DNA of 64,000 nt from an uncultured Collinsella sp. (GTDB lineage Bacteria > Actinomycetota > Coriobacteriia > Coriobacteriales > Coriobacteriaceae), in assembly GCA_900541885.1 (NCBI GenBank), contig UQKW01000002.1:62001-126000 (forward strand), in the 5' to 3' direction. The notes beneath the pieces are model-generated. The model searched no databases. It was not told the origin of the DNA and saw nothing but the letters and a program-made list of their open reading frames with translations. This document shows, piece by piece, positions 1 to 9,054 of this stretch. Position 1 is the stretch's first letter; every line of letters starts with the position of its first letter. The translations under genes and the position numbers were made by a program.

Positions 1-10
1 CTGGGGCAGA

Positions 11-44
11 ACCACCGCAAAGGGGGCAGGCACCTTTGTGGTGG
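11..44 (+). repeat. Dispersed palindromic repeat, family A, copy 1
   Basis: The arms ACCACCGCAAAGG and CCTTTGTGGTGG flank a short GGGCAGGCA-like loop. The same unit recurs at 8785-8819 and 43381-43415, and in diverged form at 50722-50752. The central CAAAGGGGACAGG / CTTTG core is the most conserved part. Its size and intergenic position resemble REP-type elements; that comparison is inference, and no REP-associated transposase gene is visible in the window. Confidence 0.8.
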
Positions 45-384
45 CCTCAGGCGATTTGGGCGAATTGATACCTAAAATCTGCGCGAAAATTCAAATATGG
101 TTGTCTGAACATTACGCTTGTAACTACCGATGGGTTAAAGATATTCCCAGCAATTTAGTAGTCTATTCCTCCCGGTTAATGACCTACCGTTCACGGTCGA
201 TTTTCGACCGTTCACAGGATGCTTGCTCTTGAGCAAAATGTTGTGCAAATAAATAAAATGCTATTAAAAAACTGATAACTAACTTAATTACCAGTAGAAA
301 CAGATATTTCAGAGCGAATAAACGAAAGCAAATCTGAGTAAATGTCAAGAGAATTGAGAACTGGCTACAAAAATGTCGGTTTTG
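45..384. other. AT-rich non-coding region upstream of the pilus operon
   Basis: No convincing gene lies here. A 64-codon open frame at 38-232 has no ribosome binding site and no recognisable sequence. A short hairpin (ACGGTCGA / TCGACCGT, 193-211) sits between two CGTTCAC repeats. The remainder is much richer in A and T than the rest of the window, typical of a promoter region or of sequence acquired with the pilus locus. Confidence 0.5.
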
Positions 385-414
385 TTGCTCGGATGTTTAA
401 ACAATAGTTACAAT
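385..414 (+). promoter_or_regulatory. Candidate promoter of the pilus operon
   Basis: A -35-like TTGCTC (385-390) and a -10 TACAAT (409-414) are separated by 18 bp and lie about 90 bp before the adhesin start. A second possible -10 (AATAGT) overlaps. The assignment rests on motif match only. Confidence 0.4.
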
Positions 415-503
415 AGTATTACTACGCGAGCGCAATTACAGATTGCGCAGATACGTTTGATAGTGAAAGAGCAAGATCGCGGTCTCTTGGGGAGGAGACA
501 TCG

Positions 504-3500
504 ATGAAAGCAAATTCAGACAAATCTAAGCAGAGTAGCAAAGCGACACATCGTGTACTAGCAGGTGTTTTGTGCGGCGCTTCCGTTTTGAGCCTGGTGC
601 TGTCGCTCGTCATGCCCCCGATCTCGCAGGCCATTGCCAACGACGCCCAGCCAGTTTCTACCGAGGAAACTGTAATGGGGGGGGGTTCCTCAAGTGAGTC
701 CGCTGCTGTAGATAACACCAGCGAGGATGCCGAAAACCAGAATAGCGACGAGACCAATGGCGGCGAGGCTGGCTCTTCAAATAGTGCTGAGCAGGCTCAG
801 AGTGCGAATGCGGCTTCAGCGAGAGCGACGGCCACCGTGGGGCCGGGTATTTACGTTCCCACGTCTATCGGTATCGGTACGAACATCAATGTCTCCACCC
901 CCGATCCCGGCGTGGCCACCTACGTCGGCCGCGACATGTACATCGGTGGTAAACCGAGCAACACTAGTACTCTTGATGCGAACAACGCCCCCACCGGCTC
1001 ATATGCCGCTGAGGCGGAGGGCCTTACCGTGGTCCGTGGCAAGCTTGCCATGAATCCTATCAAGGGGAGTTGGGGCGGCGATGGCTTCCGTTTCGGCACC
1101 GTTGGTTTTGGTTCTCAGTTTCGTCCCGTCAACAAAAGCACGGTGCTTGCGGTCGCCGGTATAAACAGCTCGATTGAGAACATGAACACCGGTCTGGGAA
1201 CGACCTTAAATACTGCGACGGTTGGTGCTTGGACCAGGGGTGCCTGGGTCGGCAAGGCGACAAAGGCTGACTCCCCTGGCTATGACTACACCGCGAAGAT
1301 CGCCGGTCCCATTACCTATTGGAATGCTGACAACAGGCGCCAGTCTGTGGTGAAAACCCAGGGCTACTTCTATGATGACGGGGGAAATGCGAACAAAAGC
1401 TCGCTGTTCAACCAAGTCGACATCCTCAACAACATCAACGGTAAGGATTACACCAATTACCTGGAGTCCGAAGTAAAGGCAAAGATCTCCACGCCCCTCG
1501 CAAAGCTTGAAGCCACCGGGGGATACGAAGTTGGTGTTGCTGAGCAGAATTCCAACTACATGATTAAAAAGTACAATAACACGGAGCAGTACGGCCTCAC
1601 GTTCGACGGCACTACCAAGACCTTTACGCGTAAGACAAACTATACCGACGTTAACGACAACAACGTTTCCGGCGAGGTGACCCTTGTTAACAACGAGAAG
1701 CTCATCACGTTCACCGGTGATGCGAAGTCTCCGCTACAAGTCTTTTGCCTCAAGGCGTCGGATCTTACCAACTCCTATAAGGGCAATATCTACCGTGGTG
1801 TGGACTTCAGCTTCAAGAATATACCCGTCGACGCTTCCGTGGTCGTCAACATCATCGATGATGCTCCGGTTGAGTTCAACACTGGTTGGCGTTTCTGGTG
1901 GAACGGTGAGGAAATCTCTCGCGGGTACGAGGGAGGTAGCGACGTCGAGTCTCAGTACTCCACTGCCGCCCAGAGCATCCTGTGGAACTTCACTACGGCC
2001 AAGCAGGTAACAATCCGCGGCGGTATGGCTCTTGAGGGCAATAAAACCCTCGGAGGTTCCGATGATAAGTGGACCGACGACGACCCAGCGGCCGCCATGT
2101 TGGGCAGCATAGTTGTGCCCAACGGTAGCTTCGAGGACCACGTGACAACCAACGGGCGCGTGTACGTAGGCGGCGACTTTGAGATGTACAACCCTACGGT
2201 GGCGTGGAGTTTCACCGAGGGTAACTCGGCTTCCGTCATCGATATGGATCAGGAGCGTCACAACTTCCCGTGGTCTGGGTCGTATACGCCCGACGGTTCC
2301 TCAATTGCATGGAGCAAGGTTGACGCTGCGGATGGCACTGCGCTGCTCCCTGGTTCCTCGTGGACGATATACGGCACTGTCGACGATGCCAAGAACGGGA
2401 CGAATCCCATCGTTACGGTAACGGATGGCGCTGCCAACGATTACGCTTCTACTGATGGCAAGCTTCAGTTCAACTATTTGAACCAGAAGGCCAACATCGG
2501 CGATCCCAACAACACCGAGTACTTCACCTATTACATCAAAGAGGTGACGGCGCCGGAGGGTTACCAGGTTTCGGACAAGATCTACTACGCCACTATGAAC
2601 AATACTGGCGAGAAGCCGAACTATGTTCAGGGTTACGTGGATGGGAGCGGCAATAAAGTTCCGTTCGAGAATAACCCCACGGGTGCTATCGCCAACACCA
2701 AGATCGCCGGTACGGTGTCTTGGACCAAGGTGGAGGAGGGCGACGCAGGGCGCACTCCTTTGGCTGGTTCCGAGTGGAAGCTCACCAAGACCAAGGACGC
2801 CGATGGTACGACCGTTGACCAGTCTTGGACCGTGAGCGATCAGTCGGCTTCGGGCGACACCACGTGGGCAGACATCGACACCACACCCGGCAAGTTCACG
2901 CTCGAGGGCCTGCTGCCGGGCACGTACACGCTTGTTGAGATCCAGGCTCCGTTTGGCTACGAGAAGAATTCGACGGCTTACGAGTTCACGGTGTCCAGCA
3001 CGAACGGCTCCATTACGTGGACCGAGGACAAAAAGCCGACTTTCGACGAGGGTGGCAACGCGTACATCTCCGATTCTCTCACCACCACGTCCGTGAAGAT
3101 CCCGGTGACCAAATCTGTTCGTAACACGGATTGGCCTACGAATTCCGACGGCAGCTATGTGGCGTTCGATTTCAGCATCGAAGCTACGGGGGCAAACAAG
3201 GGTAGCGCACCTATGCCTGATCAGACGACTATTTCCGTCGCTCCCGCAGGCTCCACGAAGGTCAACGACATCGTGGCATCCTTTGGCGATATCTCGTTCT
3301 CCAAAGATCACCTCGCCGCAATCGGCGCTTCGAACCCGGCTCGCGCCAAGACCTACACCTACACGGTGAAGGAGGTCGTGCCTACCACCGGCGCCATCGA
3401 TAAGCTCCGCTACTCCAAGGCCGAGTACCAGGTTGCCGTCACGGTGAAGGCCGTCATGAATGAGACCACTGGCAAGTACACCGGTCTTACCACCTCTACC

Positions 3501-3764
3501 ACCGTTACGCAGATGAAGGACGACATGGGCAACACCCTTGGCAAGAACGGGCAGGGCGTCGCGGTTCAAACCTCCGCCGGTGCGGACCCAACCATCATTC
3601 CCGTCTCCACCTTCACCAACACCTACTCCACCTCTTTGCCCCTTTCTGGTATGTCGGGCGTCACTCTGACGTACCTTGCCGGCGCGGCGGTGCTTTGCGC
3701 TGCTGCGGCCTGGATGCACATTCGTCGCAAGGCGAATGCGAAGGGAGGTGAGCGTCGTGAATAA
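504..3764 (+). CDS. Large sortase-anchored pilus tip adhesin
   Basis: A 1086-residue surface protein, probably the pilus tip or ancillary adhesin. The start has a strong ribosome binding site (GGGGAGGAGA) 5-8 bases upstream. Residues ~17-47 form a signal peptide. Residues ~115-580 resemble a choice-of-anchor A domain, with repeated glycine-rich strands and a late 'SIVVPNGSF' block. Two Cna-B/prealbumin-like domains follow (~599-730 and ~735-855) with 'KEVTAPEGY' and 'VEIQAPFGY' E-box motifs. A FctA/Spy0128-like pilin domain (~862-1040) comes next. The C terminus is a sorting signal: LPLSG (~1045), a hydrophobic helix and a basic tail. A nine-G run at 677-685, just after the signal peptide, could switch the gene off by slippage. 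The stop overlaps the next start by 8 nt, so it is co-transcribed with the pilin genes. Confidence 0.9.
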   Translation: MKANSDKSKQSSKATHRVLAGVLCGASVLSLVLSLVMPPISQAIANDAQPVSTEETVMGGGSSSESAAVDNTSEDAENQNSDETNGGEAGSSNSAEQAQSANAASARATATVGPGIYVPTSIGIGTNINVSTPDPGVATYVGRDMYIGGKPSNTSTLDANNAPTGSYAAEAEGLTVVRGKLAMNPIKGSWGGDGFRFGTVGFGSQFRPVNKSTVLAVAGINSSIENMNTGLGTTLNTATVGAWTRGAWVGKATKADSPGYDYTAKIAGPITYWNADNRRQSVVKTQGYFYDDGGNANKSSLFNQVDILNNINGKDYTNYLESEVKAKISTPLAKLEATGGYEVGVAEQNSNYMIKKYNNTEQYGLTFDGTTKTFTRKTNYTDVNDNNVSGEVTLVNNEKLITFTGDAKSPLQVFCLKASDLTNSYKGNIYRGVDFSFKNIPVDASVVVNIIDDAPVEFNTGWRFWWNGEEISRGYEGGSDVESQYSTAAQSILWNFTTAKQVTIRGGMALEGNKTLGGSDDKWTDDDPAAAMLGSIVVPNGSFEDHVTTNGRVYVGGDFEMYNPTVAWSFTEGNSASVIDMDQERHNFPWSGSYTPDGSSIAWSKVDAADGTALLPGSSWTIYGTVDDAKNGTNPIVTVTDGAANDYASTDGKLQFNYLNQKANIGDPNNTEYFTYYIKEVTAPEGYQVSDKIYYATMNNTGEKPNYVQGYVDGSGNKVPFENNPTGAIANTKIAGTVSWTKVEEGDAGRTPLAGSEWKLTKTKDADGTTVDQSWTVSDQSASGDTTWADIDTTPGKFTLEGLLPGTYTLVEIQAPFGYEKNSTAYEFTVSSTNGSITWTEDKKPTFDEGGNAYISDSLTTTSVKIPVTKSVRNTDWPTNSDGSYVAFDFSIEATGANKGSAPMPDQTTISVAPAGSTKVNDIVASFGDISFSKDHLAAIGASNPARAKTYTYTVKEVVPTTGAIDKLRYSKAEYQVAVTVKAVMNETTGKYTGLTTSTTVTQMKDDMGNTLGKNGQGVAVQTSAGADPTIIPVSTFTNTYSTSLPLSGMSGVTLTYLAGAAVLCAAAAWMHIRRKANAKGGERRE

Positions 3765-5427
3765 GAAAGTTTGCTCCTTCCCGATCTTGTTTGCGCTGCT
3801 TGCCCTCCTGATCGGCACCTGCGCGGTTGTGTTCCCCGCTTCCGCGCAGGCCGCGCCGACCTCGACCGGTTCCATCACGGTGAGCGGCACCGTGGCGAGC
3901 AGCTACGACGCCCACCAGATCTTTAGCGCCAACGTCGTCGACGGCGACGGCGGCGCCAAGACTGCCACCGATCTCGCCTGGGCAAGCGACGCCGTGCGCG
4001 ACGCCGCGCTGCCTGTGCTGCACAGCGCCGGCATGCCCAATTCCCAGACCACCGCGCAGGAAGCTGCCGAGTGGCTCAACACCGATTCCCACCTTACGAG
4101 CGCGCTGAGCGCACAGCTCGCTCGTTCCCTCCAGAGCTCTGACGCCGAGTCCGTGGCCCTTAACGCAGGCGCGACGGCCGAGCTGCCCTGCGGCTACTGG
4201 CTCATCGTCGCCGACGACGACGCCATCGCCGAGGGCGAGGCCGGCACCGCGCCGATCATGGCCCTGGTGGGCGGCAGCGCCGTCACCGTCAAGCCCAAGG
4301 CGGCGACCCCCAAGGTGTCCAAGCATGTGCTGGAGGACAGCACTGCTGCCTGGCAGAAGGCCGCCGACGCCACGGTCGCCGACGACCTGTACTGGCGCCT
4401 CTCTGCCACGGTCCCGGCCGGGCTCACGGCCTACGACACCTATACGCTGCGGTTCGTCGACACCATGAGCGCGGGGCTCGACCCCTCCAAGGTGGCCGCG
4501 AGCATGCGCGTGTACGTGGCGGCGGGTGCGGACGGCGGCTTTGACGCCGTCTCGGCCGGCAAGGACGGTCGCGCCGGCACCGAACCCGCGAAGGGCTGGA
4601 CCGACATCACGGCCCAGTGCGCCACCAAGGTAGCGGCCGACGGCAAGACCTTCACCGTGCGCACCGGCGACCTCATCGCCGCGCTCGGCGGGGCCGACGC
4701 CTTTACCGCGGGCGCCCGCGTGGTCGCCGTGTACAACGCGCCGCTCAACAGCGCGTGCAACCACGGCATCGCGAAGGGCAACCCCAACGAGGTCTACCTG
4801 CGCTACCCGCGCTCTCCCTTTGCCGACCAGTCCGGCGACGCCGGCTTCACCCGCACGCCGAGCGACGACGCGTGCGCCTACACCTGGGATCTCGCGCTCA
4901 CCAAGCGCGGCAGCGACGGCGACAAGCCGCTTGCCGGGGCGGTCCTGAGCATCGCCGACGACCGCGGTCGCACACTGGCGGCCGATGGTACGTGGGATGC
5001 GGAGGGCAAGGCCACCGTCACCACGGGCGAGGACGGCCGCGTGACCGTCTCGGGCGTGGACTCGGGCAAGCTGGAGGTCCGCGAGCTCAAGGCGCCCAAG
5101 GGCTACACCGCCTTTGAGGGCACGCGCTCCGTGACGGTCAAGGCCGAGGGCCTGGACGTCGACCAGGTGGCCGCCGCCAGGCCCAAGCTCACCATCACGG
5201 CCGAGTCGCCCCTGCGCGCCGACAGCGCGGACGGGTCGACGGGCAGCCTGGAGGCGTCGCTCATCAACACGCCCACCGGCACACCCCCTAGCATTACCAC
5301 CGGAGGCTTTATGCCCTCGACTGGCGATATGGCAATGTACGCCGCGGCCGCCGCAGCGGTCGCCGGAGCTGCACTCCTCGTGGTCGCGCTCCTGATCAAG
5401 CGGGGAGGCGGCAACCATGCAGAGTAG
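3757..5427 (+). CDS. LPxTG-type pilin (MPSTG sorting signal)
   Basis: A 556-residue pilin subunit. A GTG start at 3757 is preferred over upstream in-frame ATGs because GGGAGG lies 8 bases before it and a clean signal peptide follows (hydrophobic stretch to 'ASAQA'). Residues ~180-360 resemble a fimbrial isopeptide-forming D2 domain; ~376-495 is a Cna-B domain with 'VRELKAPKGY'. The sorting signal is MPSTG at 519-523, then an alanine/valine-rich membrane helix and 'KRGGG'. Codon use is markedly more GC-rich (GCC, GAC, GGC) than in the flanking pilin genes, suggesting a separate origin or allelic exchange. It is likely a minor or basal pilin, since the next gene looks like the backbone; the role is inferred. 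Confidence 0.9.
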   Translation: MNKKVCSFPILFALLALLIGTCAVVFPASAQAAPTSTGSITVSGTVASSYDAHQIFSANVVDGDGGAKTATDLAWASDAVRDAALPVLHSAGMPNSQTTAQEAAEWLNTDSHLTSALSAQLARSLQSSDAESVALNAGATAELPCGYWLIVADDDAIAEGEAGTAPIMALVGGSAVTVKPKAATPKVSKHVLEDSTAAWQKAADATVADDLYWRLSATVPAGLTAYDTYTLRFVDTMSAGLDPSKVAASMRVYVAAGADGGFDAVSAGKDGRAGTEPAKGWTDITAQCATKVAADGKTFTVRTGDLIAALGGADAFTAGARVVAVYNAPLNSACNHGIAKGNPNEVYLRYPRSPFADQSGDAGFTRTPSDDACAYTWDLALTKRGSDGDKPLAGAVLSIADDRGRTLAADGTWDAEGKATVTTGEDGRVTVSGVDSGKLEVRELKAPKGYTAFEGTRSVTVKAEGLDVDQVAAARPKLTITAESPLRADSADGSTGSLEASLINTPTGTPPSITTGGFMPSTGDMAMYAAAAAAVAGAALLVVALLIKRGGGNHAE

Positions 5428-5535
5428 CCAATGGCCCCACAGAGAGCGGGGCGAGACGTAGCGAAGCAGATGCTAAGACACAGACAGATGATGACCGATC
5501 GAATGAGAATCAAACGGAAAACGGAGGAAAAGAAG

Positions 5536-7296
5536 ATGAGCATGAACAAGAACATCGCACGCCTGGCAGTAACCGCCGGCCTCACGGCGGCGTTGAGCTT
5601 CGGCGGCGTCATGGCCCCGGTGACCATGGCGTTTGCTGAGGGCACGCCGACGGTGGCCACGGAGAAGGGTAAGGTGGCTATCACCGACGAAACATACACC
5701 GGCACGACATTCAAGGGCATTCAGATCTTCACCGCGAAGGTCACGCAGGATCAGAAGGGCGATGGGAGCTGGGATGGCTCGGCCGCTAAGACTCTTTCCG
5801 ATATTCAGTGGGCTCCGGGTAATGTGAAAACCCTCGTTACGACTGCGCTCAAAGGCGTTACTGGAGTACCTGACGTAGATGCTGACGCCCAGACGTGGGC
5901 GGAGTTCATCAGCACGACTCAGGGCTCTAATTTTGGAAAGACTACGGCGGTTGATACTGGCACAACTCTTGACTTGATTGCCAAGGCCTTGGAAGGGGAC
6001 AAGACCCTCACGTGGACAAAGCCAAGCGATTCCACCAAAGGCAGCTTTAAGGATCTTGATAATGGCTACTGGCTTTTCGTGACCGATACGCCCAGTACGA
6101 CCAGCGGTGCTAATGGCAATACTGATGCGTATACCTCGCCGATTTTCACCATCGTCGGTGGCTCTGACGTTAACGTGGCCCCCAAGAAGGACGTCCCCAA
6201 AGTGACCAAGGCCGTAAAGGATGACAAGAACGGCAAGTTTGTTACGGACGATAGCAAGGATGTTTTTACCGCAGCCAACAAGGCTGCCGACTCCGCTGCT
6301 GAACAGCCTGTTGAATATCAGCTTGCCGGCACTGTGGCTAGCAACATTAACACGTATGCCAAGTACAGCTACACTTTCACTGACGAGCTCCCCTCCACGA
6401 TGGTTCCAGAGCTTCAGGGTGGTAACCCAGTCGTTGAGGTCAAGATTGACGATTCAGCCGTGGATCCCGCTTGCTACAGTGCGACCTATGTCCCGGGGGA
6501 AAGCACGAATACGCTCACTGTTTCCTTCGAGAACCTCAAAGAAGCAAAGGATAAGGCCGGCAATCTCATCAACGTTGACGGTGATTCGACAGTCTATGTG
6601 AACTATAAGGCAAAACTGGTTGCTGGCAAGATTAACGCGGATATGCTCGGCAAGGCCCAGGTGAACAATGTCAAGTTGACCTATTCCAACAACCCGCACA
6701 CCAATGGCACCGGTACCACGGTTGACCATCCGGCCTACGACTACACCTATGGTATCGATGTCACCAAGGTTGGTAACGACGAGGACGAGACTGGCAACCC
6801 CAAGACCCTCGAAGGCGTTCAGTTCACGCTGCAGGAGAAAGACTCCAGCGAATTTATCAAGGCCGACGGTACCACGACGTCAAATAAGGATGATGCAATT
6901 CTGACGACCGGCAGCAACGGCAAGATTAACGTTGTCGGTCTCGACGAGGGCACCTACGTCCTCACTGAGGTTAAGCCTGCGCCCGGCTACAACAACTCCG
7001 CGGCAAACGGCGTGACCTTTACTATCAGCCGCACGCTCAATCAGGACGGTGCGGATGTGACGCCCGACACTACGAGCGCCATTGTAGCAGGTCAAGATGT
7101 TGTCCAGCAGAACTCCGCGAAAGCTGAAGTCGGCAAGCTCAGCTTCACCATCGTCGACAAGAAGGGCTCCAACCTCCCGCTGACCGGTCTCAACGGCGTG
7201 ACCTTCACTTGGATCGCTGGTGGCGCGGTGCTGTGCATTGGCGTTGCGCACCTCATCCGCAGCCGTAAGCAGGCTGAGGAGTCCGAGCAGGAGTAA
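5536..7296 (+). CDS. Major (backbone) pilin with LPLTG sorting signal
   Basis: A 586-residue pilin. ATG 5536 is chosen because GGAGG lies 8 bases upstream and a typical signal peptide (to 'MAFA') follows; the longer open frame lacks these. Residues ~218-395 form a D2-type isopeptide domain and ~405-530 a Cna-B domain with 'LTEVKPAPGY'. Conserved lysines ('VTKVG') are candidates for intramolecular isopeptide bonds and sortase-made pilus bonds. The sorting signal LPLTG is at 547-551, then a hydrophobic helix and 'RSRKQ'. It lies ~110 nt after the preceding pilin and is closed by a strong terminator. The size and domain order fit a polymerised backbone subunit built by the class C sortase encoded downstream. 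Confidence 0.9.
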   Translation: MSMNKNIARLAVTAGLTAALSFGGVMAPVTMAFAEGTPTVATEKGKVAITDETYTGTTFKGIQIFTAKVTQDQKGDGSWDGSAAKTLSDIQWAPGNVKTLVTTALKGVTGVPDVDADAQTWAEFISTTQGSNFGKTTAVDTGTTLDLIAKALEGDKTLTWTKPSDSTKGSFKDLDNGYWLFVTDTPSTTSGANGNTDAYTSPIFTIVGGSDVNVAPKKDVPKVTKAVKDDKNGKFVTDDSKDVFTAANKAADSAAEQPVEYQLAGTVASNINTYAKYSYTFTDELPSTMVPELQGGNPVVEVKIDDSAVDPACYSATYVPGESTNTLTVSFENLKEAKDKAGNLINVDGDSTVYVNYKAKLVAGKINADMLGKAQVNNVKLTYSNNPHTNGTGTTVDHPAYDYTYGIDVTKVGNDEDETGNPKTLEGVQFTLQEKDSSEFIKADGTTTSNKDDAILTTGSNGKINVVGLDEGTYVLTEVKPAPGYNNSAANGVTFTISRTLNQDGADVTPDTTSAIVAGQDVVQQNSAKAEVGKLSFTIVDKKGSNLPLTGLNGVTFTWIAGGAVLCIGVAHLIRSRKQAEESEQE

Positions 7297-7397
7297 CGCT
7301 CGCTCACCCATCCCTCTGGCAGGTGGGATGTGATGGCCATGAGACTTGCGGACACTTTTCTCGTCCATCGACGTTCTTGCTTTGCCATTCTCTTTTC

Positions 7398-7434
7398 GGG
7401 GCAGACTCCGCACTGGAGTCTGCCCCGTTCTTTT
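7398..7434 (+). terminator. Rho-independent terminator after the pilin genes
   Basis: A 12-bp perfect stem (GGGGCAGACTCC / GGAGTCTGCCCC) with a 5-nt loop, followed by GTTCTTTT. It lies ~100 nt after the backbone pilin stop and would separate the structural pilin genes from the sortase. Confidence 0.85.
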
Positions 7435-7838
7435 GGGATAACGCAGCCAGCCTCCATCGTCCGATGCGAGCACGTTCGTCATCGCGTTTCTTGACTCGTA
7501 TGAGGTTCGGTTTAAGGTCCGTAGGCGCACGCGCGGTGCGGACGGTAGAAGGCATTTGCGCCGCAACAAGCGCAAATAAGAATGCCCGGGGTTCGGAGCC
7601 CGGGCATTTAACAACACCGGAAACTGGTCGCCCGCGCTCCTAAGTACTTACGCGGGATGCGTCGTTTCCTATAGACATTGTATCCCGAATCGCTCTGTTG
7701 ATCCGAGATATTTTGAAAACTCAAATATGAGTCTATGCCCGACCGGATAATGCAGTCTGGCAGCGTTATCCGGTTTAGAAGCCTGTTAATCGGCTATTAT
7801 TTGTTTAGACAACCTGAGCTGTAAAGGAGTGACCGGCG
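7435..7838 (+). other. Non-coding region with hairpins between pilin and sortase genes
   Basis: No gene seen. Three structures are visible: AATGCCCGGG / CCCGGGCATT (7581-7608); CCCGCG / CGCGGG around the palindrome TAAGTACTTA (7631-7656); and CCGGATAA / TTATCCGG (7743-7773), which lies in the sortase leader. The sequence ACTCAAATATGAGT at 7720-7733 shares CAAATATGAGT with the inverted-repeat element at 42738-42944. Confidence 0.5.
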
Positions 7839-8771
7839 ATGGTGCAGGGCGCCAAACACATGAAGAGCGATAGCGCCGCGGATAACGGCACGCCGGGCCC
7901 GCAGCCCAAGCCCAAATCCAAACGTTGTCGCAAGCGGCTGCCGCGCTGGGCTGACCGGCTCATCACTATCGTCATCATCCTTATTGGCGTGGGCCTTATG
8001 ACCTGGCCGTGGATCTTGGACCGGCTCGAGGCCTCGGGCGTGTTCAACCAGATCAGCACCGTGTCCAGCACGGTGGACGCGCTCTCCGAAGAGGAGCGCG
8101 AGCGCATCCTGCTGCAGGCGCGCTCCTATAACGAGCAGCTGGCGGGCGAGGCCACCGAGCTTCCCGCCGACCAGATCGAGCCCTACGCTCAGCAGCTTAT
8201 CTTTGACCGCGACCCCATGATGAGCTGGGTCGAGATCCCCTCCATCGACGTGAGCATGCCCATCTACCACGGCACGAGCGAAGAAGTCCTTATGGCGGGC
8301 GTCGGCCACCTGGAGGGCACGAGCCTGCCGGTGGGCGGCACCTCGACGCATTGCGTGCTCACCGCACACTCGGGTATGCGCAACCTGAGCATGTTCGACG
8401 ACATCCACTCGCTGGAGCCCGGCGACCTGGTGCTGCTGCACACCATGAACAAGACGCTCGCCTACAAGATGGTCGACTCCGAGGTCGTGCTGCCCGAGGA
8501 GATGGAGTCGCTGACCATCGAACCCGGCGCCGACAAGGTGACGCTCGTCACCTGCACGCCCTATGGCGTGAACGACCATCGCTTGCTGGTGCATTGCGTG
8601 CGCACCAAGTACAACAAGAAGGACGTCGACAAGCAAAAGTCGCTCGCCGGCCGCCACTGGGGCAAGCGCGAGTTTGCCGTGCTCATCGTGATTGTGGCCA
8701 TCCTGCTGTTGCTGCTGGACATCGTGATCCACGCGATCCGAAAACGCCGCAAGGCCAAGGCCTCGGCATAG
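7839..8771 (+). CDS. Class C sortase (pilus polymerase)
   Basis: A 310-residue membrane transpeptidase that cleaves LPxTG-type signals and links pilin subunits. The start follows AAAGGAG. A long basic N terminus precedes a transmembrane helix (~41-58); the catalytic domain contains H177 (TAHSGM), C239 (TLVTCTPYG) and R248 (NDHRLLV), the His-Cys-Arg triad of sortases. A second membrane helix (~279-299) and basic tail are typical of class C enzymes. It is the only sortase here and lies directly after three substrates with variant signals (LPLSG, MPSTG, LPLTG). The pilin terminator and a ~540-bp gap suggest it is expressed from its own promoter. Confidence 0.93.
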   Translation: MVQGAKHMKSDSAADNGTPGPQPKPKSKRCRKRLPRWADRLITIVIILIGVGLMTWPWILDRLEASGVFNQISTVSSTVDALSEEERERILLQARSYNEQLAGEATELPADQIEPYAQQLIFDRDPMMSWVEIPSIDVSMPIYHGTSEEVLMAGVGHLEGTSLPVGGTSTHCVLTAHSGMRNLSMFDDIHSLEPGDLVLLHTMNKTLAYKMVDSEVVLPEEMESLTIEPGADKVTLVTCTPYGVNDHRLLVHCVRTKYNKKDVDKQKSLAGRHWGKREFAVLIVIVAILLLLLDIVIHAIRKRRKAKASA

Positions 8772-8784
8772 GACATCGTTCAGA

Positions 8785-8819
8785 ACCACCACAATGGGGA
8801 CAGGCACCTTTGCGGTGGT
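8785..8819 (+). repeat. Dispersed palindromic repeat, family A, copy 2
   Basis: The arms are ACCACCACAATGG and CACCTTTGCGGTGGT around GGACAGG. The substitutions relative to copy 1 (A to T, A to G) slightly weaken the stem. It lies 13 nt after the sortase stop. Confidence 0.8.
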
Positions 8820-8828
8820 CGGGCTTCC

Positions 8829-8898
8829 AAACCGTCCCAACATTCGATGAAAAACGCGATTTTGGCGAAAAGCGTCGAATGTTGGGACGGTTTTTGTT
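8829..8898 (+). terminator. Long-stem hairpin terminator after the sortase gene
   Basis: A 19-bp perfect inverted repeat (AAACCGTCCCAACATTCGA, 8829-8847, and its complement at 8875-8893) with a 27-nt loop, followed by TTG after the TTTTT run. The stem is unusually long for an ordinary terminator. A smaller hairpin (GACGGT / ACCGTC) follows at about 8904-8928. Confidence 0.7.
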
Positions 8899-9054
8899 GT
8901 GGACGGGACGGTATTCGCCGCAGAACCGTCGAACCGCGCCCTGCCAACCCGCCGCCCTCGTTACGTTTTCGCTGCATTTGGGTAAAGCGCCTGCTCCAAG
9001 CGGCGTTGCCCTGTATACTAGAGCGGTTTATCTGTTATGCGGAAGGGAGCGCCT

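Noticed and set aside
38..232. A 64-codon frame at the window start
   Set aside because: No ribosome binding site, no family resemblance, and it overlaps a palindromic repeat.
2301..5418. Long minus-strand frames opposite the pilin genes
   Set aside because: Repetitive Arg/Gly/Val composition and no initiation signal; the plus-strand pilins have signal peptides and sorting signals.
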